From Kamptonema formosum PCC 6407 (GTDB lineage Bacteria > Cyanobacteriota > Cyanobacteriia > Cyanobacteriales > Microcoleaceae): 64,000 bases of DNA. Location of the stretch: assembly GCF_000332155.1 (NCBI RefSeq), contig NZ_KB235904.1, positions 432,588-496,587 on the forward strand, given 5' to 3'. The position numbers and the translations under genes are program-made. Positions within the stretch are counted from its first letter, which is position 1. The number at the start of each line of letters is the position of its first letter. The notes below the pieces were generated by a model that searched no databases, was not told the origin of the DNA, and saw only the letters and a list, made by a program, of their open reading frames with translations. Below are positions 52,296 to 61,058 of the stretch, in pieces.

Positions 52296-54533
52296 TTACT
52301 CAGACTGAATCAAGCGCATATAAGGGCCGGGAACTGCCCTCATTTCCTCATGAGTACCGCGCTGTACAACCTTACCTCGATCTAAGAGAATGATCTCATC
52401 ACAGTCACGAATCGTACTCAAACGGTGAGCAACAATTAAACAAGTACAACCCCGCCGCCGAAGATTTTGATCGATAATTTTCTCAGTTTCTGCATCTAAA
52501 GCACTCGTAGCTTCATCCATAATTAAGATCGAAGGATCGTTTACCAAAGCACGGGCAATTTCTAAACGTTGTCGCTGTCCGCCACTTAAGTTTGCCGCAC
52601 CTTCAAGCAAATTCCCTTCAATACCACCAGAAATAGCTAAAACCACATCTAAAATCGCCGCATCTTGGCAAGCACGTAATAATTGATCTTTGGGAATTGT
52701 ACTATCCCATAGAGTTAAGTTTTCACGCACGGTTCCCCCAAACAGAAAAATATCCTGTTCAACCATTGATAGAGAATTTGTAAGCACAGAACGGGGGATT
52801 TTATGACGAGGAATACCATCAAATAAAATCTCTCCAGACCAAGCTTCATATAACCCTGCAACTGTTTTGGCAACAGTCGATTTACCAGAACCACTCCCTC
52901 CTACTAAGGCTACTCTTTGACCTGGTCGCAAGCTGAGACTAAGATTTTCAACTAAAGGAGCGTCAATTCGTGAATAGCCAAAAGTGAGATTGCGAAGTTC
53001 GAGATATCCTGCCAATTTAAAGGCAGAATTAGTTAATTTTCCATTTGTACGAGGTATTGCGTCAACCTGAAAGGGATTTTGAGGATTTTCTAGGTTAATC
53101 TGCGAATCAACTTCATTATCTAGCACATCATCTAATTGGTTAATATCTCCCTCTAACTCCTGAAGGGTACTACCAAAACTCACTAAGGTATTAACTGGCT
53201 TCTGAAATAGAGCCATTAAACTTTGAAAAGCAACTAACATCCCTATACTTAGGTGTCCATCCATCACCCTTAACCCGCCAATAATAAGAAGTGACAGAGT
53301 GGTTAAGGCAGTGATGAAATTGGGTAAAACAGTGATAGCTTGGTTGCTAATTCCGAGTTCCTGTTGAGCATTTTCTGCTTTCGTATAATATCCAGCCCAA
53401 CGAGCAAAAAAGTCTGATTCTAAGGCTGCGGATTTGATGGTTTCAATACTTTGTAACCCTGCAATGGCAACACCTGCTGCCTTTCCTTGATCTTGCACTA
53501 ACCTCATGTGACTATCTTTGCGTTTCTCTGCCACCCACTGCAAGGTTGAGACATTAAGGATTGCCAAGAAGATGCTGATTATAGTCAGTACCCAGTCATA
53601 GGCAAACATCACTGCTGCATAAAATATAACCATCACAACATCGATCGCAGTTTGGGCTAACTGACCAGATAATACATCTGCAACTCTGGTATTTAACTGT
53701 GCGCGGTTGCTAATTTCTCCCGCGAACCTTTGAGCATAAAATCCCACTGGTAAGCGGAGAATATGCCACAAAAAGCGGCTTGACATCCCCACAGATAGTT
53801 TGATTTGTAAATGTCTTAAGTACCGCAATTGCAGCAGAGTTAAACTGGCTTGAATGAGGGCAGTAATTCCTATGCCGATTAATAAGGGTCGCAACCAATC
53901 ATAGCGATTTTCGACGAGAATATTATCCACAAAGATTTGACCAAAAATGGAAATAGCCAACCCCGGAATTACAAGAAAAAAACCAGCTAAAATACAGTAG
54001 ATAATTGCCCCTACTGAGCCTTTTAAACGCTCCATTAAAGAGCGAATAATGCTAGGTTTACGGCCACCACGTTTAAACTCTGGGCCCGGTTCCATCAGCA
54101 AAACTACGCCAGTGTAAGCCTGATCGAATTCCTCAAAACTCACACTCCGAGGGCCAGTGCCGGGATCGTTGAGATAAACACGGTCTTTTGTAAATCCTTC
54201 AACTACTAGGAAATGGTTGAAGTTCCAAAATACAATAAAGGGAGGTTGAATTTCTTGAAGTTGGGCAAGTTGTTTTTTAAATCCCTTCGCCTGCATTCCA
54301 TAATTTTTAGCAGCTTTTAATACATTCGATGCTTTACTGCCATCACGGGAGACACCGCAATTAGTCCGCAGTTCGGGTAAAGGAACGATCCGACCATAAT
54401 ATCTCAGAATAATTCCCAAAGCGGCTGCACCACACTCTACCGCTTCCATTTGTAATAAGGTTGGTGTTTTTACCCGCTTGAAGATTTTGGGTTGTTTTGA
54501 TTTAGAAAATCCCATCTTTAACATCTTTTTCAT
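52296..54533 (-). CDS. NHLP-family bacteriocin export ABC transporter with C39 peptidase
   Basis: A ~745-residue peptidase-containing ABC exporter. The N-terminal C39 domain has the catalytic Cys in QMEAVECGAAALGIIL, His in FWNFNHFLVVEG and Asp in YLNDPGTG, and would cut OspA after the double Gly. The membrane domain covers ~170-460. The ATPase has Walker [32 protein letters not shown] and ILIMDEATSALD. I use ATG 54533, which overlaps the HlyD-type stop by one base (TGATG), so the two are coupled. This and the two genes upstream form an exporter operon. Confidence 0.93.
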   Translation of the reverse strand: MKKMLKMGFSKSKQPKIFKRVKTPTLLQMEAVECGAAALGIILRYYGRIVPLPELRTNCGVSRDGSKASNVLKAAKNYGMQAKGFKKQLAQLQEIQPPFIVFWNFNHFLVVEGFTKDRVYLNDPGTGPRSVSFEEFDQAYTGVVLLMEPGPEFKRGGRKPSIIRSLMERLKGSVGAIIYCILAGFFLVIPGLAISIFGQIFVDNILVENRYDWLRPLLIGIGITALIQASLTLLQLRYLRHLQIKLSVGMSSRFLWHILRLPVGFYAQRFAGEISNRAQLNTRVADVLSGQLAQTAIDVVMVIFYAAVMFAYDWVLTIISIFLAILNVSTLQWVAEKRKDSHMRLVQDQGKAAGVAIAGLQSIETIKSAALESDFFARWAGYYTKAENAQQELGISNQAITVLPNFITALTTLSLLIIGGLRVMDGHLSIGMLVAFQSLMALFQKPVNTLVSFGSTLQELEGDINQLDDVLDNEVDSQINLENPQNPFQVDAIPRTNGKLTNSAFKLAGYLELRNLTFGYSRIDAPLVENLSLSLRPGQRVALVGGSGSGKSTVAKTVAGLYEAWSGEILFDGIPRHKIPRSVLTNSLSMVEQDIFLFGGTVRENLTLWDSTIPKDQLLRACQDAAILDVVLAISGGIEGNLLEGAANLSGGQRQRLEIARALVNDPSILIMDEATSALDAETEKIIDQNLRRRGCTCLIVAHRLSTIRDCDEIILLDRGKVVQRGTHEEMRAVPGPYMRLIQSE

Positions 54534-56353
54534 CAATAAACACCAGTCCATTCCCGGAGAACGGGTAGTAAAAAGGTAATAGGCGCTTGTTCTTCCACCC
54601 GAACTCTAGCAGTGGTGGTAATCCCAGGGGTAATTTTTAGTTGTGGGCCCTGGGAAGATGACCACTTATAACCACTGGGAGTTTGATCTGATTCCAATTG
54701 GGCACGGACTTCTACAATCGCCCCCCCTGCATTTTCTCCACCTGCTCCGCCGCTGACATTTTGAATTAATCCACTAACCAAATCGGGATTGCCAATCACT
54801 GCTGCCACACCTTTTTGAGTAATAGGAAACTCGGAAACTGAAGTGACAGTGCCAACAATTCCTCCATATCGTTGCCGCTTAACTGTATCCGGTGTAATTT
54901 GAATCATCATCCCCGGTTTCACTTTTTTGCCATCTTTAACTGTAAAGTAACTAACTCCAACTATGGTGCCTTTGCGGCTGGTCACATTCAAAGAACCTAA
55001 ATTAGTACCGGGTGAAACTACTTGTCCTTCTGTAGCCATGATTTCTAAAATGCAGCCGGCGTGAGGACTGCGAATTTCGCTGTTGTCAATAATTTGTTGT
55101 TGCAATTGAGCAATTTCTCGACGGACATCCTGAATCGGATTTTGTTTATTATTTAGTTGTTCTAAGTTATCTTGTTCTAACCGCTTGGCTTTGGTTTCCA
55201 ATTCTTGCAAATCTGCTTGAGTTTGACGAATTTGATTGAGATTTTCTAGATGTCGTTGTTGAGATTCTGTTTCCTTGACTTCCAAGTCCTTAAGTTGTGC
55301 TTGAATTTCATTGATTTGATTGAGACTATTGAGATATTGTTGTTGGGTTGTGGCTTCTTGAACATCGATATCTTTGAGTTTTGCCTGAAGCGCTCCAATC
55401 TGATTGAGATTTTCCAGATATTGCTGTTGTGCTTCCACTTCACGAGCATCTAAATCTTTTAATTCTGCCTTGAGTTCTGCAACGCTTTCTAATTTCTGAA
55501 AATATTCTTGTTCTGCTTCGAGGAGAGTATCTTGAGGGATGGCACCTTCTGAGAAGAGTTGCCGACGTTTTTCTAATCTTTCTGCTAAAACTGGCGCTAG
55601 TTTTTTAGCATTTTCTAAGCGTTGTTGCAGGCTCTGACGCTGTTCAGTAATGGTATTTAAGCCTTTTTCTTTGAGGGTAGGAGTGAGTGATTTAGTATCC
55701 CGTAGTTGCTGTTGAATACTTTGTCTTTGTCTGACAATGGCATCTAAACCTTTGCTTTGGATTAGAGGTGTCATTTGTTGCAAATCCTGTAACCTTTGTT
55801 GTAGACTCTGACGTTGTTGGGCAATAGCATCTAAGCCTTTATTTTGCAGCATAGGAGTCATAGACTGAGCGGCTAAAAGACGTTGCTGAAGACTAATTTT
55901 GGAAGCAATAATGGCATCTTGTTCAGAACGAGTTCCCTGATTTAAGAGCAAAGATGTTTCGTTAGATTGCTGTTGCAATTGTGCTTGTTTATCTTGAGCA
56001 AGTTTTAGCCGCTGCTTTAGTTCAGAGGGATCGATGGTTGCTAAGCGTTCATTTTTAGCAATACATTGGCCGGCTTGAACGTATAATGTTTTGAGTTGCC
56101 CTGAAATTGGGGATTGAAAATCAACTACTTGACGGGGTGCAATAAAAATACCGCGTCCATCAATGGTGATTGGTATTTTGCCAAAGATACTCCATGCTAA
56201 CCCGACTATAACTAAACCTCCTAAAACGCTTAAAGGTACCCATTCTTTGGGGCCAACTACTTGCATGAGTTGATCGAGGCGTTCTGGAGAAGAGAGTCGC
56301 TCTAGAGATTCTTGGCGAAAAATATTTCGTTTTTTGCTATCTTTAGTAAACAT
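54533..56353 (-). CDS. HlyD-type secretion adaptor with coiled-coil repeats
   Basis: A 606-residue membrane fusion protein of the NHLP bacteriocin secretion type. One transmembrane helix (VPLSVLGGLVIVGLAWSIFG, residues ~40-58), then a lipoyl half-domain (DFQSPISGQLKTLYVQAG), a long coiled coil, and the second lipoyl half and barrel (SEIRSPHAGCILEIMA...). The coiled coil has two tandem repeat blocks: a ~29-residue unit with TPxxxxKGLxxIxxQRQS (~155-262) and a 28-residue unit LKDxxxxExxxQQxxLxxLN (~300-385). These set the periplasmic hairpin length. Coupled to the ABC exporter gene. Confidence 0.9.
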   Translation of the reverse strand: MFTKDSKKRNIFRQESLERLSSPERLDQLMQVVGPKEWVPLSVLGGLVIVGLAWSIFGKIPITIDGRGIFIAPRQVVDFQSPISGQLKTLYVQAGQCIAKNERLATIDPSELKQRLKLAQDKQAQLQQQSNETSLLLNQGTRSEQDAIIASKISLQQRLLAAQSMTPMLQNKGLDAIAQQRQSLQQRLQDLQQMTPLIQSKGLDAIVRQRQSIQQQLRDTKSLTPTLKEKGLNTITEQRQSLQQRLENAKKLAPVLAERLEKRRQLFSEGAIPQDTLLEAEQEYFQKLESVAELKAELKDLDAREVEAQQQYLENLNQIGALQAKLKDIDVQEATTQQQYLNSLNQINEIQAQLKDLEVKETESQQRHLENLNQIRQTQADLQELETKAKRLEQDNLEQLNNKQNPIQDVRREIAQLQQQIIDNSEIRSPHAGCILEIMATEGQVVSPGTNLGSLNVTSRKGTIVGVSYFTVKDGKKVKPGMMIQITPDTVKRQRYGGIVGTVTSVSEFPITQKGVAAVIGNPDLVSGLIQNVSGGAGGENAGGAIVEVRAQLESDQTPSGYKWSSSQGPQLKITPGITTTARVRVEEQAPITFLLPVLREWTGVY

Positions 56354-56376
56354 CGTATGTTACTCAATTATAACGG

Positions 56377-57426
56377 TTAACGTAGCTGGCGAATCATCCA
56401 ATCAAAGCGGGTGCCGGCAATGGCAGTTCCTTCTAAAACATCAAAATCAAGCTCGTCTTCGGCATCAATTTCTTCGGAGAGCATGGAAGTAAGATCGTTG
56501 GCGAGAGTGGCAAATCCACGACGCATAAGTCGATCGCGCCAACGATTTGATAGGACAACAGCAATGGCTCGATAAAATCTACTTGCAAAGGCTCTGTCTT
56601 CCTCTAGTTTGGCGGCTAATTGTGATTGAGGTAGAGCTAGTAACCAAGCATTTTCTACTACTTTGACAGTAGCTGAGGCGGTGCCTATTTCTACAAAAGA
56701 CATTTCACCGAGGATTTCGCCTTTAATTGACTTTGCGACTTCTTTCTCTGTTGTGATTCCGTTTTTGGTAAGGGAAATATAAATACCTAATGTGCCTTCT
56801 AGTAAAATGTAAACGGCAGGTACGGGTTTTCCTTGTTGGATGAGAACAGTATTAGGAATAACTTTTTCGGGTACTCCGTGAGCAATCATCCAAGCAATGT
56901 CGCTATCATTGAGAACGGCAAATACAAGTAGAACTTTTCGTAATGGTTCGCTGGGTAATGCTTGATTTTCCGTTAGTAAACCTGATAAGCCGCGCAATTG
57001 ATCCGAGAGTTTTAAGGATAATAAATGATAGAAACGAGAGGCAAAATCTCCATCTGTTTCTAGTTTGCGGACCAGCGTGGTTTTGGATAGTGACAATACC
57101 TGAGAATCTTCGACTACCTTGATGGTAGCAGAAGGTAAATGATTATCCAAAAAAGACATTTCTCCCATTAGTTCGCCGGCGAATAGTCGCTTGAGTTCTT
57201 GTTCTCCTCCGTCTTGGCGCGATACGGTAACAGCTAGGGTTCCTGAGATAGATAGATAGAGTGATTCTACTGGATGACCTTCTTGGATCAGCACTCGACC
57301 CGGTTGACATTTTTCAGGGGTGCCTTCATGTAAAATCCATTCTAAATCCCTCTGATTTAAAATACTAAAAAAGGGAAATTGAGCCAGAGTTTCTGGGACG
57401 ATCTGCGGAGTTTTCATAAATAACAT
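56377..57426 (-). CDS. Tandem cyclic-nucleotide-binding-domain protein
   Basis: A 349-residue protein with two cNMP-binding-like domains (residues ~12-130 and ~165-290). The phosphate-binding cassettes read GELMGEMSFLDNHLPSATIKV and GEILGEMSFVEIGTASATVKV. The Arg that binds the cyclic phosphate in CAP or PKA (usually in PRxAT) is Ser/Ala here, so nucleotide binding is doubtful. A short C-terminal helix region follows. It lies 24 bp upstream of the HlyD gene and is probably in its operon. Similar proteins accompany NHLP exporters; role may be regulatory or structural in export. Confidence 0.85.
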   Translation of the reverse strand: MLFMKTPQIVPETLAQFPFFSILNQRDLEWILHEGTPEKCQPGRVLIQEGHPVESLYLSISGTLAVTVSRQDGGEQELKRLFAGELMGEMSFLDNHLPSATIKVVEDSQVLSLSKTTLVRKLETDGDFASRFYHLLSLKLSDQLRGLSGLLTENQALPSEPLRKVLLVFAVLNDSDIAWMIAHGVPEKVIPNTVLIQQGKPVPAVYILLEGTLGIYISLTKNGITTEKEVAKSIKGEILGEMSFVEIGTASATVKVVENAWLLALPQSQLAAKLEEDRAFASRFYRAIAVVLSNRWRDRLMRRGFATLANDLTSMLSEEIDAEDELDFDVLEGTAIAGTRFDWMIRQLR

Positions 57427-57614
57427 TGTAAAGCTAATTCTGCGAGGATAAGCTAAACTTGGGAAAACTAGATAGAAAGCACCCTAGAATTGGAATTTGG
57501 ATGGGAGTTTGAGTTTTGCTATCAAACTTATTTTGTACATTTTCACTGAGCAAATAATACAAAAAAAAAATTCTAATGTCAAGAAGCTTATTAAAAATTT
57601 ACACCCGCAGGCTG

Positions 57615-57635
57615 GTTGAGTTTTAATTACTCAAC
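57615..57635. promoter_or_regulatory. Palindrome in the upstream region of the GST gene
   Basis: GTTGAGT-TTTAATT-ACTCAAC, a 7-bp inverted repeat with a 7-base spacer, ~80 bp upstream of the GST start; TATAAT-like TATAATTT lies at ~57659-57666. It could be an operator; no regulator is known from the sequence. Confidence 0.4.
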
Positions 57636-57716
57636 TGTTATATTAAGCTTTGTTAAGCTATAATTTGAGCTCGGGTAATATCCCAAGCACAATTTTTGTA
57701 ATCTCAGGAGACAGGA

Positions 57717-58415
57717 ATGATTGAAGTTTATTACTGGACAACGCCCAACGGACATAAAATTACGATGTTTCTGGAGGAAGTCGGAGTACCTTATACGCTG
57801 ATTCCGATTAATATTGGTGCAGGCGATCAGTTTAAACCGGAGTTTTTGAAGATTGCCCCTAACAATCGCATTCCTGCTATTGTCGATCGCGAACCTGTGG
57901 ATGGTGGCGAACCAATTTCTGTGTTTGAGTCGGGGGCGATTTTGCTTTATTTGGCAGAAAAAACTGGGAAGTTGATCCCTGGCGAGATTCGCGATCGCCT
58001 CGAAGTTCTACAATGGCTATTCTGGCAGATGGGCGGTCTCGGGCCAATGGCCGGACAGAACCATCATTTCAGTCAGTATGCTCCCGAAAAAATTCCCTAC
58101 GCGATCGCACGTTACGTGAATGAGACGGGACGTTTGTATGCTGTATTGAATCGGCGGTTAAGCGATCGCGAATTTGTTGGCGGTGACTATTCGATCGCCG
58201 ATATTGCCATTTATCCCTGGATTGTACCCTATGCGCTCCAAGGTCAAAAACTAGAAGATTTTGAGCATTTGCAGCGTTGGTTTGAAGCGATTAAAGCCCG
58301 TCCCGCAACCATTCGAGCCTATCAGCAAGCAGAAGCTTTCAAAACTCAGGCAATTAGTATTGAAGAGTCGCGAAATTTGTTGTTTAATCAGTCTGCCAAA
58401 ACAGTTAATGATTGA
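57717..58415 (+). CDS. Glutathione S-transferase
   Basis: A 232-residue GST of the bacterial Nu-class-like type (YfcG/YghU, Ure2p-like). The thioredoxin-fold N-terminus has YYWTTPNGHKITMFLEEVG, with Asn/Thr taking part in glutathione binding rather than Tyr/Ser catalysis in this class, and IPAIVD then FESGAILLYLAEKTG. The C-terminal helical domain has DREFVGGDYSIADIAIYPW. It likely handles peroxides or disulfides with glutathione. AGGAGACAGG precedes the ATG. Monocistronic. Confidence 0.92.
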   Translation: MIEVYYWTTPNGHKITMFLEEVGVPYTLIPINIGAGDQFKPEFLKIAPNNRIPAIVDREPVDGGEPISVFESGAILLYLAEKTGKLIPGEIRDRLEVLQWLFWQMGGLGPMAGQNHHFSQYAPEKIPYAIARYVNETGRLYAVLNRRLSDREFVGGDYSIADIAIYPWIVPYALQGQKLEDFEHLQRWFEAIKARPATIRAYQQAEAFKTQAISIEESRNLLFNQSAKTVND

Positions 58416-58534
58416 TTGAAGAAACAAGGAACAAGGAATAAGGGAGGAGATAGAACAATTTACTTAAGCGATCGATATCGGATCGATCTTGTCGCGATCG
58501 CAGCGCTACTTGAACAAGACTTACCCCAAAATAT

Positions 58535-58582
58535 CCGTAACGCCACTTTCTAGGCAGTACCATCTGAAAGGCGGCGTTACGG
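58535..58582. repeat. Imperfect palindrome with GTAACGCC ends
   Basis: Outer arms CCGTAACGCC and GGCGTTACGG are perfect; inner CTTTC/GAAAG pair with bulges. It shares the GTAACGCC...GGCGTTAC ends and CATCT-type centre with the perfect palindrome at 4071-4120. Confidence 0.75.
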
Positions 58583-58673
58583 CGCGATCGCGCCCCTCCA
58601 AACTGCTACACAAAACATTACATTTTTGTTACAATCGTGGCAACTTTAATCTTAACTATCAACACTCAGAACT

Positions 58674-58889
58674 ATGAGCCAATCGCCCTTACCCGTTGAA
58701 ACCGACTCTGTGTCAGCCACCTCAACCACCCCGTCAGGAACAGCACCTCAACCGAGTTACGTCAAACTCGCCATGCGAAACATGGTTCGCAAGCGCGCAA
58801 CCTCCCTATTTCATTTTTGCCTAACAGCGATCGCCCTGTTAGGGATACTAATTGGTTTAGCATTCATAGATCGCTATTTTCATCCCTAA
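58674..58889 (+). CDS. DUF3285 family small membrane protein
   Basis: A 71-residue protein: a Ser/Thr/Pro-rich N-terminal half, then the conserved YVKLAMRNMVRKRATSLFHF and one transmembrane helix (CLTAIALLGILIGLAFI). This is the cyanobacterial DUF3285 layout. The family often lies upstream of ybeY, as here. Function unknown. Confidence 0.9.
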   Translation: MSQSPLPVETDSVSATSTTPSGTAPQPSYVKLAMRNMVRKRATSLFHFCLTAIALLGILIGLAFIDRYFHP

Positions 58890-58935
58890 ATATAGCAGCT
58901 TTTAATGTAGTAGGTACTGCAAATTATAGAAGAAG

Positions 58936-59116
58936 GGGCTAGGGGCTAGGGGCTAGGGACTAGGGAAAGAGGGGGAGATGGGGGAGATGGAGAGGATGGG
59001 TAATTAGCGATTACCAATTAGCAATTAGCAATTAGCGATTAGCAATTAGCAATTAGCAATTACCAATTACCAGTTACCAGTTAACAGTTAACAGTTAACA
59101 GTTAACAGTTAACCAA
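58936..59116. repeat. Compound heptamer tract (GGGGCTA, AATTAGC/ACC, GTTAACA)
   Basis: GGGGCTA units ~58936-58962, GGGGGAGAT units, AATTAGC/AATTACC units ~59002-59076, then GTTACCA/GTTAACA units ~59076-59116. All main intergenic repeat types of the window are stacked here between DUF3285 and ybeY. Confidence 0.9.
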
Positions 59117-59136
59117 CATTACAGGAGTGCCAAAAA

Positions 59137-59670
59137 ATGGAAATCGAGGTGAGCGTACAGGACTATTTCTGGGAAGCTAACGAATCAACTTCAGCGACAA
59201 TTAGCCCTAAGAGTATCGCCGAGGGACAGATTCACCCAGAAACCTGGGAAACCTGGTTTCAGACATGGCTAGAAACCCTTTCCCCAGACATTGGGCCAGT
59301 TCCCAGTTGCGAACTCAGCCTCCGCCTCACAGGAGACCCTGAAATGCAAACCCTCAACAGCCAATATCGGCAGCAAAATCAACCGACCGATGTACTAGCT
59401 TTTGCCGCTTTAGAGGTAAACTGTCCTCATCCCCAAGAAATGGTAGCATCCATGCCCCTGTATTTGGGTGATATAGTAATTTCGGTCGATACAGCTCACC
59501 GCCAAGCCCAGCAGCAACACCATCCCTTAACAACGGAGCTCGCATGGCTAGCGGCTCACGGTTTCTTGCATCTTTTGGGCTGGGATCACCCGGATGAAGA
59601 TAGTTTGAATAGTATGCTCAATCAACAAGAAATATTGCTTAAAACGATTGGTCTTACCGTTCAAACATAA
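59137..59670 (+). CDS. ybeY: Endoribonuclease YbeY
   Basis: A 177-residue zinc-dependent endoribonuclease involved in 16S rRNA 3' maturation and 70S quality control. The metal motif is HGFLHLLGWDH, fitting HGxLHLxGxDH, and the conserved core NSQYRQQNQPTDVLAFA precedes it. PLYLGDIVIS is the substrate strand. GGAG precedes the start by ~10 bp. The order ybeY-dgkA-trpG is a common cyanobacterial arrangement. Confidence 0.95.
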   Translation: MEIEVSVQDYFWEANESTSATISPKSIAEGQIHPETWETWFQTWLETLSPDIGPVPSCELSLRLTGDPEMQTLNSQYRQQNQPTDVLAFAALEVNCPHPQEMVASMPLYLGDIVISVDTAHRQAQQQHHPLTTELAWLAAHGFLHLLGWDHPDEDSLNSMLNQQEILLKTIGLTVQT

Positions 59671-59848
59671 ACGATTTCAATTATATAAGATTGGTGGGCG
59701 ATGAGTTAACTTTCATCATAACAAAGTCAAAAATAACTTTCTGAAATCACACCCAAAAATCAACAAAAACAGGAAAGCTACGAGACTAAATTAAGCCAAT
59801 CTTCAAGGTCTTGGGAACACTCATCTCTATCACTTAAGTTTGCCATTT

Positions 59849-60355
59849 ATGAAATTAAATGAGTCGTCAATCTCCTCGGAGCGTGCAGAATTTATCCCCG
59901 ATTCAGACTCTTCAACCCAAAGCCTGAAAGCGTGTACTAAAGCAGTGAAACATAACCGGGAACTATCCTGGCAAGTTGCCTCCAGTTTAGCAATTAGTTT
60001 TAAATTCGCCTGGGCGGGCCTAAGTTATGCTTTTGAAACTCAGCGGAATTTTCGCATTCACACTGTCATTGGCACCTTAGCAATTGTTTTAAGTATCTTT
60101 TTGCATCTAAAACCAGTAGAAATATCCGTAATTGGCTTAACAATCGGTTTAGTTTTAGCCCTAGAATTGCTAAATACCGCCATAGAATCAGTGGTAGACT
60201 TAACAGTTCAGCAAACCTACCACGACCTAGCTAGAATAGCGAAAGATTGTGCTGCTGGATCTGTGTTAGTTTCAGCAATGGTCTCTGCTCTCGTCGCAGC
60301 TACCCTGTTGCTGCCTCCTTTATTAGCCCTAATTCAACCAGTAATTAGCCATTAG
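59849..60355 (+). CDS. dgkA: Diacylglycerol kinase (DgkA family)
   Basis: A 168-residue inner-membrane kinase for diacylglycerol or undecaprenol. After ~45 polar residues come SFKFAWAGLSYAFETQRNFRIH, with the amphipathic helix, then three membrane helices; ELLNTAIESVVDL contains the catalytic Glu motif, followed by KDCAAGSVLVSAMVSALV. ATG 59849 is chosen over a TTG at 59840. It lies between ybeY and the trpG-like gene. Confidence 0.93.
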   Translation: MKLNESSISSERAEFIPDSDSSTQSLKACTKAVKHNRELSWQVASSLAISFKFAWAGLSYAFETQRNFRIHTVIGTLAIVLSIFLHLKPVEISVIGLTIGLVLALELLNTAIESVVDLTVQQTYHDLARIAKDCAAGSVLVSAMVSALVAATLLLPPLLALIQPVISH

Positions 60356-60384
60356 ACAACAGCTTATTTATAGGAGTATAGCCC

Positions 60385-60978
60385 TTGATTATAGTCATCG
60401 ATAACTACGACAGCTTCACCTATAATTTGGTGCAGTATTTAGGAGAATTGGGGGCAGATTTACCTGTAGCCGCCCAAGTGCAAGTCTACCGTAACGACCA
60501 AATCTCTATAGAAGAAATTCGCCAGTTGCAGCCAGCAGCAATTGTGATTTCTCCAGGGCCAGGACGACCAGAAGATGCCGGAATTTCTCTAGAATTGATT
60601 AAAGAATTAGGGTCAACCATGCCCATTTTAGGAGTTTGCCTCGGTCATCAAAGTATCGGTCAAGTTTTTGGGGGCAATATTGTTTCTGCACCCACTTTAA
60701 TGCACGGTAAAACTTCTCCGGTTCTGCACGCAGGGATAGGAGTTTTTGAGGGGGTAGAATCGCCCTTAACTGCCACCCGCTACCACAGCCTAGTAATTGA
60801 ACGAGAAAGTTGTCCAGAGGTTTTGGAAATTACAGCTTGGGTGGAAGATGGTACGATTATGGGCGTGCGTCATCGCCAATACCCGCATATCGAGGGAGTT
60901 CAATTTCACCCTGAAAGTGTATTGACAACTTCGGGGAAGCAATTGCTACGAAATTTCTTGGCAAGGCTTCAAAATTAA
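60385..60978 (+). CDS. trpG: Aminodeoxychorismate/anthranilate synthase glutamine amidotransferase
   Basis: A 197-residue class I glutamine amidotransferase that supplies ammonia for anthranilate and/or p-aminobenzoate synthesis. Catalytic Cys is in GVCLGHQSIGQVFGG, His and Glu in GVQFHPESVLT, and the N-terminus is IIVIDNYDSFTYNLVQYL. MHGKTSPVLH is the synthase-interaction loop. The start is TTG 60385, with AGGAG 8-9 bp before it. No large subunit gene adjoins it, so it may serve both pathways, as TrpG/PabA does in other bacteria. Confidence 0.92.
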   Translation: MIIVIDNYDSFTYNLVQYLGELGADLPVAAQVQVYRNDQISIEEIRQLQPAAIVISPGPGRPEDAGISLELIKELGSTMPILGVCLGHQSIGQVFGGNIVSAPTLMHGKTSPVLHAGIGVFEGVESPLTATRYHSLVIERESCPEVLEITAWVEDGTIMGVRHRQYPHIEGVQFHPESVLTTSGKQLLRNFLARLQN

Positions 60979-61058
60979 TCGGGTTTTAATCCCACCAAGG
61001 TGAATGTAAGAGATGATATTCGGTCAAATTAAACGGGTTTAAATAGATAGGAAGAAAG

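Noticed and set aside
58489-58677. 62-codon plus-strand frame upstream of DUF3285
   Set aside because: It runs through a palindromic repeat, has no ribosome-binding site and has no recognisable motif.
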